Made by a program: the position numbers and the translations under genes. From NCBI RefSeq assembly GCF_003665155.1, contig NZ_RCFQ01000011.1:1-64000 (forward strand): 64,000 nt of DNA. The letters are read 5' to 3'. Shown here piece by piece: positions 46,682 through 53,384 of the stretch. Under the pieces are notes generated by a model, which worked only from the letters and a program-made list of their open reading frames with translations, did not search any database and was not told where the DNA came from. The first letter of the stretch is position 1, and each line of letters begins with the position of its first letter. This DNA comes from Mariprofundus sp. EBB-1. GTDB lineage: Bacteria > Pseudomonadota > Zetaproteobacteria > Mariprofundales > Mariprofundaceae.

Positions 46682-48088
46682 ATGATTAAATATCTGTTTG
46701 CGAAAGAGAAGGATATTCCTGGCGGTACTGCAGCAATCTTCTTTAGTTTTTCAGCAATTATGTGGTTTATTATTGGTACGGGGATCGGTTCGTTTAATGC
46801 GGCCAAGCTAGCGTTCCCGGATTGGTTTACACATTTATATGCTCTGCAGTTTGGTCATATGCGCCAGGTGCATGTACATGCTGTAATTTTTGGTTGGATC
46901 ACCGGTGCGTTTGCTGCATCAGCGATGTATGTTGTACCTCAGCTGGGTAACACCAAATTGTGGTCTGAGAAACTTGGTGTTTGGAACTGTTTCTTATGGA
47001 ACGTCGGCCTTGCGCTTGGTTTGTCAACATTGTGGTTCGGTATGACTTCAGGTCGTGAGTATTCTGATTTCATCTGGCCAATTGATATATATATTGCGTT
47101 AGTGATGGTGTTGCCACTGTTTATTAACATCTTTATGTCTATTGTTACACGCCGTACACAGGGTATCTATACTACAAACTGGTTCTTTGCTGGTTCGTTC
47201 TTCATGCTCATTATTGTGTTCCTGGTTGGTAACGCACCTGAGTTCTTCCACTTAACAGGTTTGAACGAAGCATATATGACATGGTGGTTTGCACATAACG
47301 TGCTTGGTCTGTTGATCACGCCGGTTGCAGCAGCTATTACCTACTATATCGTGCCTAAAGTAACGGGTAACCCGCTGTATTCACATCGTGTTGGTCATTT
47401 GCACTTCTGGTCAATTGTTGTGTTCTACTCAACACCAGCTGCACATCACCTGATGAGCTCTCCACTTCCTGAGTGGTTGAAATCATTCGCATCTGTTGAA
47501 GGTGTATTGATTCTGGTTCCTGCGGTTGCTTATGTATGTAACATTTTGCTGACCATGCAGGGTAAATGGGCAATGTTCGTTGAGAATGTTGAAATCAAGT
47601 ACACCATTACTGGTGTGTTGCTTGCAATCCCGTTGAACATGCAGGGTGGTTTCCAGCAGACACGTGCAATTAACTGGTATGTACATGGTACAGGTTGGAT
47701 TGTTGCACATGCTCACTTGGCACTGCTTGGCTTCTCAACGTTCGCTGAAGCAGCTGCGGTATATTACGGTATTCAAACTATCGCACGCCGCAAACTGTAC
47801 TCACTGAGTCTGGCTAACTTCCACTTCTGGATGTTGTTGATCGGTTTCTCTCTGTACTGGGTTTCTATGACTATCGCTGGCCTGATTCAGGGCGCCGGTA
47901 AAATCTACGAAGTACCATACATGGATATCGTGATTGCTGAGCATCCTTACATGATCGTAAGATGGTTGGGTGGAACTATGGTATTCCTGGGTAACTTCGT
48001 ATGGTTGTACAATATGTACATGACTGTGAAAGCAGGTGATAAACTACCTGTAGGTCTACAGCCACAGGATGTTGCATACGTACGCTAA
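46682..48088 (+). CDS. Divergent C-family heme-copper oxidase subunit I (CcoN-like)
   Basis: Twelve-helix catalytic subunit, 468 residues. Conserved: H64 (heme b), CuB ligands H205 (WWFAHNVLGL), H255, H256 (PAAHHLMSS), Tyr Y249 exactly 44 residues after H205 and 6 before H255 as in cbb3, and H343/H345 (VAHAHLALLG). These support oxygen reduction; nitric oxide reductases lack the tyrosine. Differences from the CcoN of this window: Gln321 where cbb3 has the conserved Glu 22 residues before the heme b3 ligand, and an extra His (H66) next to H64. Strong ribosome-binding sites and biased codons suggest high expression. Confidence 0.92.
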   Translation: MIKYLFAKEKDIPGGTAAIFFSFSAIMWFIIGTGIGSFNAAKLAFPDWFTHLYALQFGHMRQVHVHAVIFGWITGAFAASAMYVVPQLGNTKLWSEKLGVWNCFLWNVGLALGLSTLWFGMTSGREYSDFIWPIDIYIALVMVLPLFINIFMSIVTRRTQGIYTTNWFFAGSFFMLIIVFLVGNAPEFFHLTGLNEAYMTWWFAHNVLGLLITPVAAAITYYIVPKVTGNPLYSHRVGHLHFWSIVVFYSTPAAHHLMSSPLPEWLKSFASVEGVLILVPAVAYVCNILLTMQGKWAMFVENVEIKYTITGVLLAIPLNMQGGFQQTRAINWYVHGTGWIVAHAHLALLGFSTFAEAAAVYYGIQTIARRKLYSLSLANFHFWMLLIGFSLYWVSMTIAGLIQGAGKIYEVPYMDIVIAEHPYMIVRWLGGTMVFLGNFVWLYNMYMTVKAGDKLPVGLQPQDVAYVR

Positions 48089-48096
48089 AAGATTGG

Positions 48097-48130
48097 GCTG
48101 GAGCCCCGCTAAAGGGCTCCAGCATTTTTT
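48097..48130 (+). terminator. Hairpin terminator between divergent subunits I and II
   Basis: GCTGGAGCCC / GGGCTCCAGC 10-bp perfect stem followed by a run of six T. It lies only 34 bp before the CcoO-like gene, with no visible new promoter in between, so partial read-through is likely needed. Confidence 0.85.
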
Positions 48131-48163
48131 ATACAGATTTTAAATTAATAGGGAGGAGTTAGA

Positions 48164-49108
48164 ATGGGATTCCGAGAGTACCGAGTTGGATCGATTCTTT
48201 TTGGCGTAGCCTTGTCAGGATCGATGTTTGTAACAGTGTATATGCCTGGTTTAGATATATCAGGTGTATCATCTACAGCCACAGCATTAGAAAAACAGTT
48301 GACCTATGGTAAGAACAGTGGGTTTGATTACGGCGATTTGTTCCTGCATGGAACAGATAAACCAATAAAAGTGATTCTGAAAACAGATCCGGTTACTGGT
48401 GCTAGTATTGATGATACTGCTGCATACGTCTTTAAGCCCGGCACATCATTTCCAAGTGGTTTGATTCATGACCATATTTTGGGAGAGAAAGTACAGGCAT
48501 TGAGTACATCTGAAGGTAAAGTTGGTCAGGCTAATCAAGCTGCCGGTGGCGTTTTTCTGGTAACTTCAAAAGTAACCAATGGTGTTGAAACTCCATATAT
48601 TGAGTTTGCAACAGCAACCAAGGGTTGGGGTGTTGATGCAACCTTAAGTGCTGCATCTGAAACCATCCTTGCTGGTGCAGGTAAAACAATGTTTGTTCGT
48701 GAAGGTTGCTGGTGGTGTCATACACTGCTGCCTGAGCAGACACATGATTGGCAGTCCTTTGGTCGTCCGCCAGTTCTAGGTGATTTCAATGGTGAGTCTC
48801 CAACTACATTTGGTTCTGACCGTAAAGCACCTGATTTGTTGCATGTTGGTTCACGTAACTCATCTAAAGAATGGATGACGTTACACTTCTTTAACCCACG
48901 TCTGGTTCAGCCACATTCAATCATGCCGCGTTATGATTACTTGTGGGGTCCTAAAGACAAAGCTGGTAAAGCAATTGATCTGGCTAAATGGGATGAAGAG
49001 TTTGTTGCATATCGTGATGGTGAAAGTGTATATCCACCAGATGTTCCTGAATACGCCGATGATTCTGAAATCCGTTATTTGATGGATTTCGTTTTGAACT
49101 TGAAATAA
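48164..49108 (+). CDS. Divergent CcoO-like monoheme cytochrome c with inserted domain
   Basis: A 314-residue subunit: one helix at about 8-28, then a periplasmic insertion of roughly 140 residues (about 30-170) not present in CcoO, then the CcoO-type heme segment MFVREGCWWCHTLLPEQ with CWWCH at 182-186. The downstream APDLLHVGSRNSSKEWM and HSIMPRYDYL (axial Met254) match the canonical CcoO positions. The heme loop has two Trp between the Cys residues, unusual for c-type cytochromes. It follows the CcoN-like gene and would pass electrons to it. Confidence 0.9.
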   Translation: MGFREYRVGSILFGVALSGSMFVTVYMPGLDISGVSSTATALEKQLTYGKNSGFDYGDLFLHGTDKPIKVILKTDPVTGASIDDTAAYVFKPGTSFPSGLIHDHILGEKVQALSTSEGKVGQANQAAGGVFLVTSKVTNGVETPYIEFATATKGWGVDATLSAASETILAGAGKTMFVREGCWWCHTLLPEQTHDWQSFGRPPVLGDFNGESPTTFGSDRKAPDLLHVGSRNSSKEWMTLHFFNPRLVQPHSIMPRYDYLWGPKDKAGKAIDLAKWDEEFVAYRDGESVYPPDVPEYADDSEIRYLMDFVLNLK

Positions 49109-49120
49109 GGGGGGGATAGA

Positions 49121-49804
49121 ATGTCTAAATTTTTACCATTATTTGATGGTCTGAAACTTAATAGTCCACTGAAAACAATGTCTGATGATGCTGGCGTTGA
49201 AAATGCCAAACACATTTGGGAAAACGAAAGTCTCGGTGGTATTGCTGAAAATAATAATCCTCTACCGCGTCCTGTGGTTGGGTTGTTACTATTGACCTTC
49301 ATCACTGCTATGGCATGGACCTTCCCATTGTTTGGTCAGCGACCTAGTGCGGCAATCTATTCTGATTATATCGGGATATATAAGTCTGATCCTGTGCAAC
49401 GTATATTGAATGATACTACATTAACTTCCAAAGAAGCTGATGAAAGAGCTATGGCAATGATTGAAAAAGCATTGGCAGAGTTTCCGTCTAAGTATGAATT
49501 TCAGCGTACACAGCACCCAATCACTATGAGCGATCTACGCATCATGGAAGATAAATTGATTGAGTTGCAGCAGACACCTGGTATTGATCTTGAAGAGTAT
49601 TCTATCATTGGTAACGAAATTGTGGTTGCGAATTTTGAAGGTAACTACAAAGCAGACGGTACCCGTGAAAAGAAACAGCCTTGGTGGGATAAGGGATACA
49701 AGACTGCAATTTTCTGGTTCCTTGGATTCTGTCTAGCTGTGATCATTACTGTTAAACGTCTTCCTCCGATCGACTGGAAGCCAGATCACAGTGTAGCACA
49801 TTGA
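49121..49804 (+). CDS. CcoP-like subunit without heme
   Basis: A 227-residue membrane protein. Residues about 30-50 (HIWENESLGGIAENNNPLPR) match the WDGIxExNNPLPRWW signature ahead of the CcoP helix, followed by one helix, a periplasmic segment of about 120 residues with no CXXCH, and a second helix near the C-terminus (AIFWFLGFCLAVIITV). So it resembles the CcoP anchor with the cytochrome domains replaced. It starts 12 bp after the CcoO-like gene. Electron entry must then be through separate cytochromes, of which the locus has several. Confidence 0.75.
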   Translation: MSKFLPLFDGLKLNSPLKTMSDDAGVENAKHIWENESLGGIAENNNPLPRPVVGLLLLTFITAMAWTFPLFGQRPSAAIYSDYIGIYKSDPVQRILNDTTLTSKEADERAMAMIEKALAEFPSKYEFQRTQHPITMSDLRIMEDKLIELQQTPGIDLEEYSIIGNEIVVANFEGNYKADGTREKKQPWWDKGYKTAIFWFLGFCLAVIITVKRLPPIDWKPDHSVAH

Positions 49805-49828
49805 TAATAATAGATTAGGAGATTTGAT

Positions 49829-49963
49829 ATGATTGATATGGATAATGCTCAATTTGCAGGCTTACTAATTATTGCAATTGCTCTACTGGTACCTGTTTTG
49901 TATAGCTTTTTTGTGGATAACCACAAAAAAGGTACGCCAGATCCACGCAATAGACAGTTTTAA
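49829..49963 (+). CDS. Single-helix microprotein closing the oxidase core operon
   Basis: A 44-codon frame starting MIDMDNAQFAGLLIIAIALL with one helix and a tail containing DNHKKGTPDPRN. Ribosome-binding site TAGGAGAT; 24 bp after the CcoP-like gene and just before a strong terminator. The NHKKGTPDP end resembles the CcoQ-type cytoplasmic tail that follows the helix, but this is only a resemblance. Confidence 0.72.
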   Translation: MIDMDNAQFAGLLIIAIALLVPVLYSFFVDNHKKGTPDPRNRQF

Positions 49964-49981
49964 TATAGTCGTTAAGTTGTA

Positions 49982-50016
49982 AAAAAATGCCGCCCTTTAT
50001 GGGCGGCATTTTTCGT
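49982..50016 (+). terminator. Terminator of the oxidase core operon
   Basis: AAATGCCGCCC-TTTAT-GGGCGGCATTT stem, with an A-run before and a T-run after. Confidence 0.9.
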
Positions 50017-50067
50017 TGTGGTTAGAATTGCTTTCTATTTCATGCATCGGCTCTACAATGCCCCATC

Positions 50068-50385
50068 ATGAATAGATTTTTGTCTTACATTACTACAGTG
50101 GCTATATCGTGTTGCTGTTTGTCAGGTATAAGCCAGGCCGCTGAGGAACCGGTATTTGATCTGGGTATCGAAAGTATGCGTAGCCAGGAATACAGTATCG
50201 GTATTTTTATCTTTATGATCATATCCATGCTGGTATTTGTTGGTGTGATTGTCCTGTTTTATCAAAAGACAGATATGAGTAATGTAAAAACCGGTGAAAA
50301 AGCATTGATGGGCTTGATTGTCCTGGGTGTGATTGTTTCGGCAATATTTGCGGCTGTACAGATGTTAGACGGATTCTTGTTTTAG
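50068..50385 (+). CDS. Exported two-helix protein, unknown
   Basis: A 105-residue protein with an N-terminal signal (MNRFLSYITTVAISCCCLSG, cleavage near SQAAEE) and two helices (about 44-65 and 80-100). No recognised family. There is no clear ribosome-binding site; a TACAAT (50054-50059) lies only a few bases before the ATG, so the message might be nearly leaderless. First gene of the long accessory run that follows the core operon terminator. Confidence 0.65.
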   Translation: MNRFLSYITTVAISCCCLSGISQAAEEPVFDLGIESMRSQEYSIGIFIFMIISMLVFVGVIVLFYQKTDMSNVKTGEKALMGLIVLGVIVSAIFAAVQMLDGFLF

Positions 50386-50411
50386 TAGGTTGAGCATTAA
50401 AGGAGTGTGTA

Positions 50412-50669
50412 ATGGTTGAGTGGAGTGATGGTTGGACAATATATATATGGTTGATCAGTGGCGTTGCTATTTTGATTGCCGTGGTCTTTGGTCTGCGTTG
50501 GGCGAGTAAGAATGAGCAGTTTGATGAAGATATTAAGTATCTTGTTTTTGATGATAACGACCGTGATAAAATGTCACCTGAAGAATTTAAAAAATATCAG
50601 GAAGCAACTGCCAAGCAGGAAAACCGCCGTAGTGAATTGTTGAACCAGGCGCATGAGGGTTCCAAGTAA
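50412..50669 (+). CDS. CcoS-like oxidase maturation protein
   Basis: An 85-residue single-helix protein. After the helix (IYIWLISGVAILIAVVFGL) comes RWASKNEQFDEDIKYLVFDD, which parallels WAVKNGQYDDMEGPAHRILD of the CcoS in this window. The tail is longer and acidic, with many Lys/Glu. A good AAAGGAG site precedes the ATG. It is probably the dedicated CcoS counterpart for the divergent oxidase. Confidence 0.7.
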   Translation: MVEWSDGWTIYIWLISGVAILIAVVFGLRWASKNEQFDEDIKYLVFDDNDRDKMSPEEFKKYQEATAKQENRRSELLNQAHEGSK

Positions 50670-50674
50670 CAGAT

Positions 50675-51166
50675 ATGCGAAAAGGTGATTGGTTAATTAC
50701 AGGGCTGATCGGCTTGGTTGTCGTTGGGGCGATCGGAAAGGGTGCTTATAATTTATTTCATCCGCTCAAGGATGAAGGTATTCCTTTTTATTCAACGGCT
50801 AGTCATGAGGTGCAAGCAAAAGCATCTGATATGTATCGCGATATGGGTTGCCGGGACTGTCACTCTATATGGGGCGTAAAAAACCCTATGGAGAGCGTGC
50901 CGGCACCTAGTCTTGATGGCATTGGATCATTACGCAGTGAGCAGTGGTTATATGAATATTTTTCTGCTGAAAACCCGCAGAAAATCATTCCGACGCGTTT
51001 AAAAGCTAAATATGCAATGCCTTCGTATGCCTCATTATCAGAAGACGATCGTCGTTTCATGGCTAAATACTTTTCCAGTCTGCGCGTTAAGGATTGGTAT
51101 CTGGAAAAAGTAAAAGCTTCCGAGTACAAAAAATTGACAGGAAATCCTTATCCTAACGATAAATAA
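50675..51166 (+). CDS. Membrane-anchored monoheme cytochrome c
   Basis: A 163-residue protein with an N-terminal helix (WLITGLIGLVVVGAIGKGAY) and a cytochrome c domain: CRDCH at 59-63 in MYRDMGCRDCHSIWGV, then APSLDGIGSLRSEQWL, and a likely axial Met in YAMPSYASL. It starts 5 bp after the CcoS-like gene. It might supply the role of the missing CcoP hemes, passing electrons from the periplasm to the CcoO-like subunit. Confidence 0.87.
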   Translation: MRKGDWLITGLIGLVVVGAIGKGAYNLFHPLKDEGIPFYSTASHEVQAKASDMYRDMGCRDCHSIWGVKNPMESVPAPSLDGIGSLRSEQWLYEYFSAENPQKIIPTRLKAKYAMPSYASLSEDDRRFMAKYFSSLRVKDWYLEKVKASEYKKLTGNPYPNDK

Positions 51167-51205
51167 TTAAGCAAAGATCGTAATCGACTGACGGAGTCTT
51201 CAGAT

Positions 51206-51691
51206 ATGCAAAAACAATTACCACAACCTTGGGCGCCCAAATGGCAGCGCTTTTTAGTCGCTTTCTTTGCCGCAGGTTTGATTTATCAGCTTGGCCATTT
51301 GTTGTTTGGTGTACGGATTGAACTATTTTGGGGTGTGGCAGGTTATGATCTTGCATGGGTTGCAACGATGTTTATTCTGCCTGTAGTGACGGGGATTGTG
51401 GTCGGTTTCATCTATGGCTGGGGTGGAAAGCTGGTTGCACATTTTCCTCCGCTGATCATTCTCGGCATTGATTACTATTCAATGATGCACGGTACAGTAC
51501 CTGAAGGTGCTAAATTAATTCCGCTCATGTGGTGGGGCTTCTTTGTCATTTTGAATATGGAGTTCTGTGCTGCCGGTGGTGTGATTGGTGAACTATTGTT
51601 GAAAAAATACTATGGCACTTGGGATTTACCGGGTACATCAGACTATGCTCCTGCTGACTCTGAAATTATACCAAGAGATGACGGTAAATAA
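51206..51691 (+). CDS. Four-helix membrane protein, unknown
   Basis: A 161-residue protein with about four helices (FLVAFFAAGLIYQLGHLLFG, WVATMFILPVVTGIVVGFIY, an amphipathic LIILGIDYYSMMHGT, MWWGFFVILNMEFCAAGGVI). His residues lie within or near helices (QLGHLL, VAHFPP, SMMHG), which could bind heme or metal, but no family signature is recognised. Within the accessory part of the divergent oxidase locus. Confidence 0.72.
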   Translation: MQKQLPQPWAPKWQRFLVAFFAAGLIYQLGHLLFGVRIELFWGVAGYDLAWVATMFILPVVTGIVVGFIYGWGGKLVAHFPPLIILGIDYYSMMHGTVPEGAKLIPLMWWGFFVILNMEFCAAGGVIGELLLKKYYGTWDLPGTSDYAPADSEIIPRDDGK

Positions 51692-51699
51692 GAATTATA

Positions 51700-52740
51700 A
51701 TGTCGCGACAAGCTATTTCAGAAAAAGAGTTAATAAAACGTAAACGACTCGGTATGGCGATATTATTGACATGTGTTGCTGCTGCTATGATCGGTGGTTC
51801 ATTGCATGTGATTGAACTTGGTTCAATGCGTATGGATGAGATGCGTGGTAAAATTTCCTATGACATTGCCGAAGTGGATGATCATGTTCGCGCTGCCGGT
51901 GAGGATATTCGTATTCAGGCCGCTCATGAAGCAAGAGAACATGATAATGAATTCTACTCTGTTGATACGCTGTCTGAACTGGTGAGCGCGGATGTCAAAG
52001 CAGAATTAGATCAAATGATCTTTATAGCAGCAGGTAGCTTTGAAATGGGTACCAACGCTTCGCGAAGTAACGAGACTGACCAACCTGCTCACTATGTTGA
52101 TGTACCGGCTTTCTGGATAGATAAATATCCGGTCACCCAGGCTCAATATGCCCACTTTGTTGTTGCAGAACATTATCGTGCCCCATTGAACTGGGAAAAA
52201 GGCAAGATCCCTACGGGCCTTGAAGAGCATCCGGTGACATTAGTATCCTGGTATAATGCGCGTGATTATTGTGCATGGGCTGGCAAACGTTTGCCACAAG
52301 AGGCTGAGTGGGAAAAAGCTGCTCGTGGTACGACAGCGAATCGTTGGCCATGGGGCAATAAGATGGATGTGAGCCGTTTAAATACGTATTACAACATTGG
52401 TCATACCACGCCAGTACGTCAATATGAGCATGGATCGAGTCCTTATGGTGCGATGGATATGGCGGGCAATGTAACCGAATGGGTATTTGATGAATTCAAA
52501 CCGTACAACGTAGTGAAGGGTCAACGTATCTCATTTCAACCATTAAAAGATCAATTTACAGGTACGGGTAGTGAAGATGTGGAACGCACAACGAACCGAG
52601 TAATGCGCGGTGGGTCATGGAAAAGTGATCCATTTTCAACGGAAAGTTATCATCGCAATTATTCGTTGCCGAATATGGCCTCTGACTTTTATGGTTTTAG
52701 ATGCGCATCCAGCAAACAAATCAATGAGGTGAAACCATGA
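51700..52740 (+). CDS. Anchored SUMF1/FGE-fold protein lacking catalytic cysteines
   Basis: A 346-residue protein: N-terminal helix (AILLTCVAAAMIGGSLHVI), a charged helical linker, then a sulfatase-modifying-factor domain: FIAAGSFEMGTNASRSNE, FWIDKYPVTQAQYAHFV, PVTLVSWYNARDYCAWAGKR, LPQEAEWEKAARG, MDMAGNVTEWVFDE, RVMRGGSWKSDPF, and FYGFRCASS. In formylglycine-generating enzymes the segment after RGGS carries two catalytic Cys; here it reads KSDPFSTESYHRN, with none. So a binding or assembly role is more likely, as for NirV-type proteins in denitrification loci. It overlaps the next gene by 4 bp. Confidence 0.85.
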   Translation: MSRQAISEKELIKRKRLGMAILLTCVAAAMIGGSLHVIELGSMRMDEMRGKISYDIAEVDDHVRAAGEDIRIQAAHEAREHDNEFYSVDTLSELVSADVKAELDQMIFIAAGSFEMGTNASRSNETDQPAHYVDVPAFWIDKYPVTQAQYAHFVVAEHYRAPLNWEKGKIPTGLEEHPVTLVSWYNARDYCAWAGKRLPQEAEWEKAARGTTANRWPWGNKMDVSRLNTYYNIGHTTPVRQYEHGSSPYGAMDMAGNVTEWVFDEFKPYNVVKGQRISFQPLKDQFTGTGSEDVERTTNRVMRGGSWKSDPFSTESYHRNYSLPNMASDFYGFRCASSKQINEVKP

Positions 52741-52964
52741 ACGGCTTAAAACAAATCAAATTCATGATGTTGTTGATACTGAGTTTATGTTGGGCAATGC
52801 CTGCCTGGGCTGTTGATAGCTATCGCTATTTGCACGTTAGTATTGATACACCATGGGCTATTTTTGTATTGCTGTTTTTTATGGTCTTTGCACCCATGGT
52901 TCTGGCCGTTGTATTATATTGGCGTTACGCCTTGAAAAAAGACGAAGATGATCATGATGCGTAA
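52737..52964 (+). CDS. Small exported membrane protein, unknown
   Basis: A 75-residue protein with signal sequence (cleavage near PAWAVD), a short SYRYLHVSIDTPW segment, one helix (IFVLLFFMVFAPMVLAVVLY), and a charged tail KKDEDDHDA. GAGGTG ribosome-binding site; overlaps the genes on both sides. Function unknown; probably part of the oxidase accessory set. Confidence 0.68.
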   Translation: MNGLKQIKFMMLLILSLCWAMPAWAVDSYRYLHVSIDTPWAIFVLLFFMVFAPMVLAVVLYWRYALKKDEDDHDA

Positions 52965-53349
52965 AAGTCTTTTTCTCTGTTTCTCCCTGTTGATGTTGTG
53001 TACAGGTTTTAACGCTGTGGCAGTTGCCGCGGGTGCAAATGCACAGATTGGGTCAGAATCAACTGCAGTTAATGAACATTCCTCTGATGTTATGCGGCAA
53101 TTTAATGAGGAAAAGGCGTTGGCTGCAGAGCGTGCGATCTCTACCAATCGTAAACATCAAATTCTGTTTTGGATGGGCGGCGCACTTTTATGCCTGGTTC
53201 TGCTGGCAGCCGGTTTTGGTGTAGCGATGGGGATCTTTGGTAAGGATGTGTTCCTCTGGCATGTATTGTCTGCCGGCTTGGCGACAACACTTGCGATTGC
53301 CCATGCCGTAGTTGCTTTTGTCTGGTTCTACCCAGATCGATTGTTGTAG
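52948..53349 (+). CDS. Exported two-helix protein with intramembrane histidines
   Basis: A 133-residue protein with signal peptide (cleavage near VAVAAGA), a periplasmic stretch with VMRQFNEEKALAAERAIS, and two helices. The second helix, in FLWHVLSAGLATTLAIAHAV, carries H105 and H119, 14 residues apart on one face. That is the spacing of paired heme ligands within single helices of cytochrome b, so heme b binding is conceivable but unproven. Overlaps the previous gene by 17 bp. Confidence 0.68.
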   Translation: MIMMRKSLFLCFSLLMLCTGFNAVAVAAGANAQIGSESTAVNEHSSDVMRQFNEEKALAAERAISTNRKHQILFWMGGALLCLVLLAAGFGVAMGIFGKDVFLWHVLSAGLATTLAIAHAVVAFVWFYPDRLL

Positions 53350-53384
53350 TACGCTCTTTTCACACGCTGCCACTATTATTTAGC

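Noticed and set aside
46682..48088. Possible nitric oxide reductase (NorB-type) rather than oxidase
   Set aside because: The tyrosine six residues before the CuB His pair is present with exact cbb3 spacing; nitric oxide reductases lack it, and the linked CcoO/CcoP/CcoG/CcoS-like genes point to a cbb3-type oxygen reductase.
51700..52740. Formylglycine-generating enzyme for a sulfatase
   Set aside because: The two catalytic Cys are missing and no sulfatase gene is in the window.
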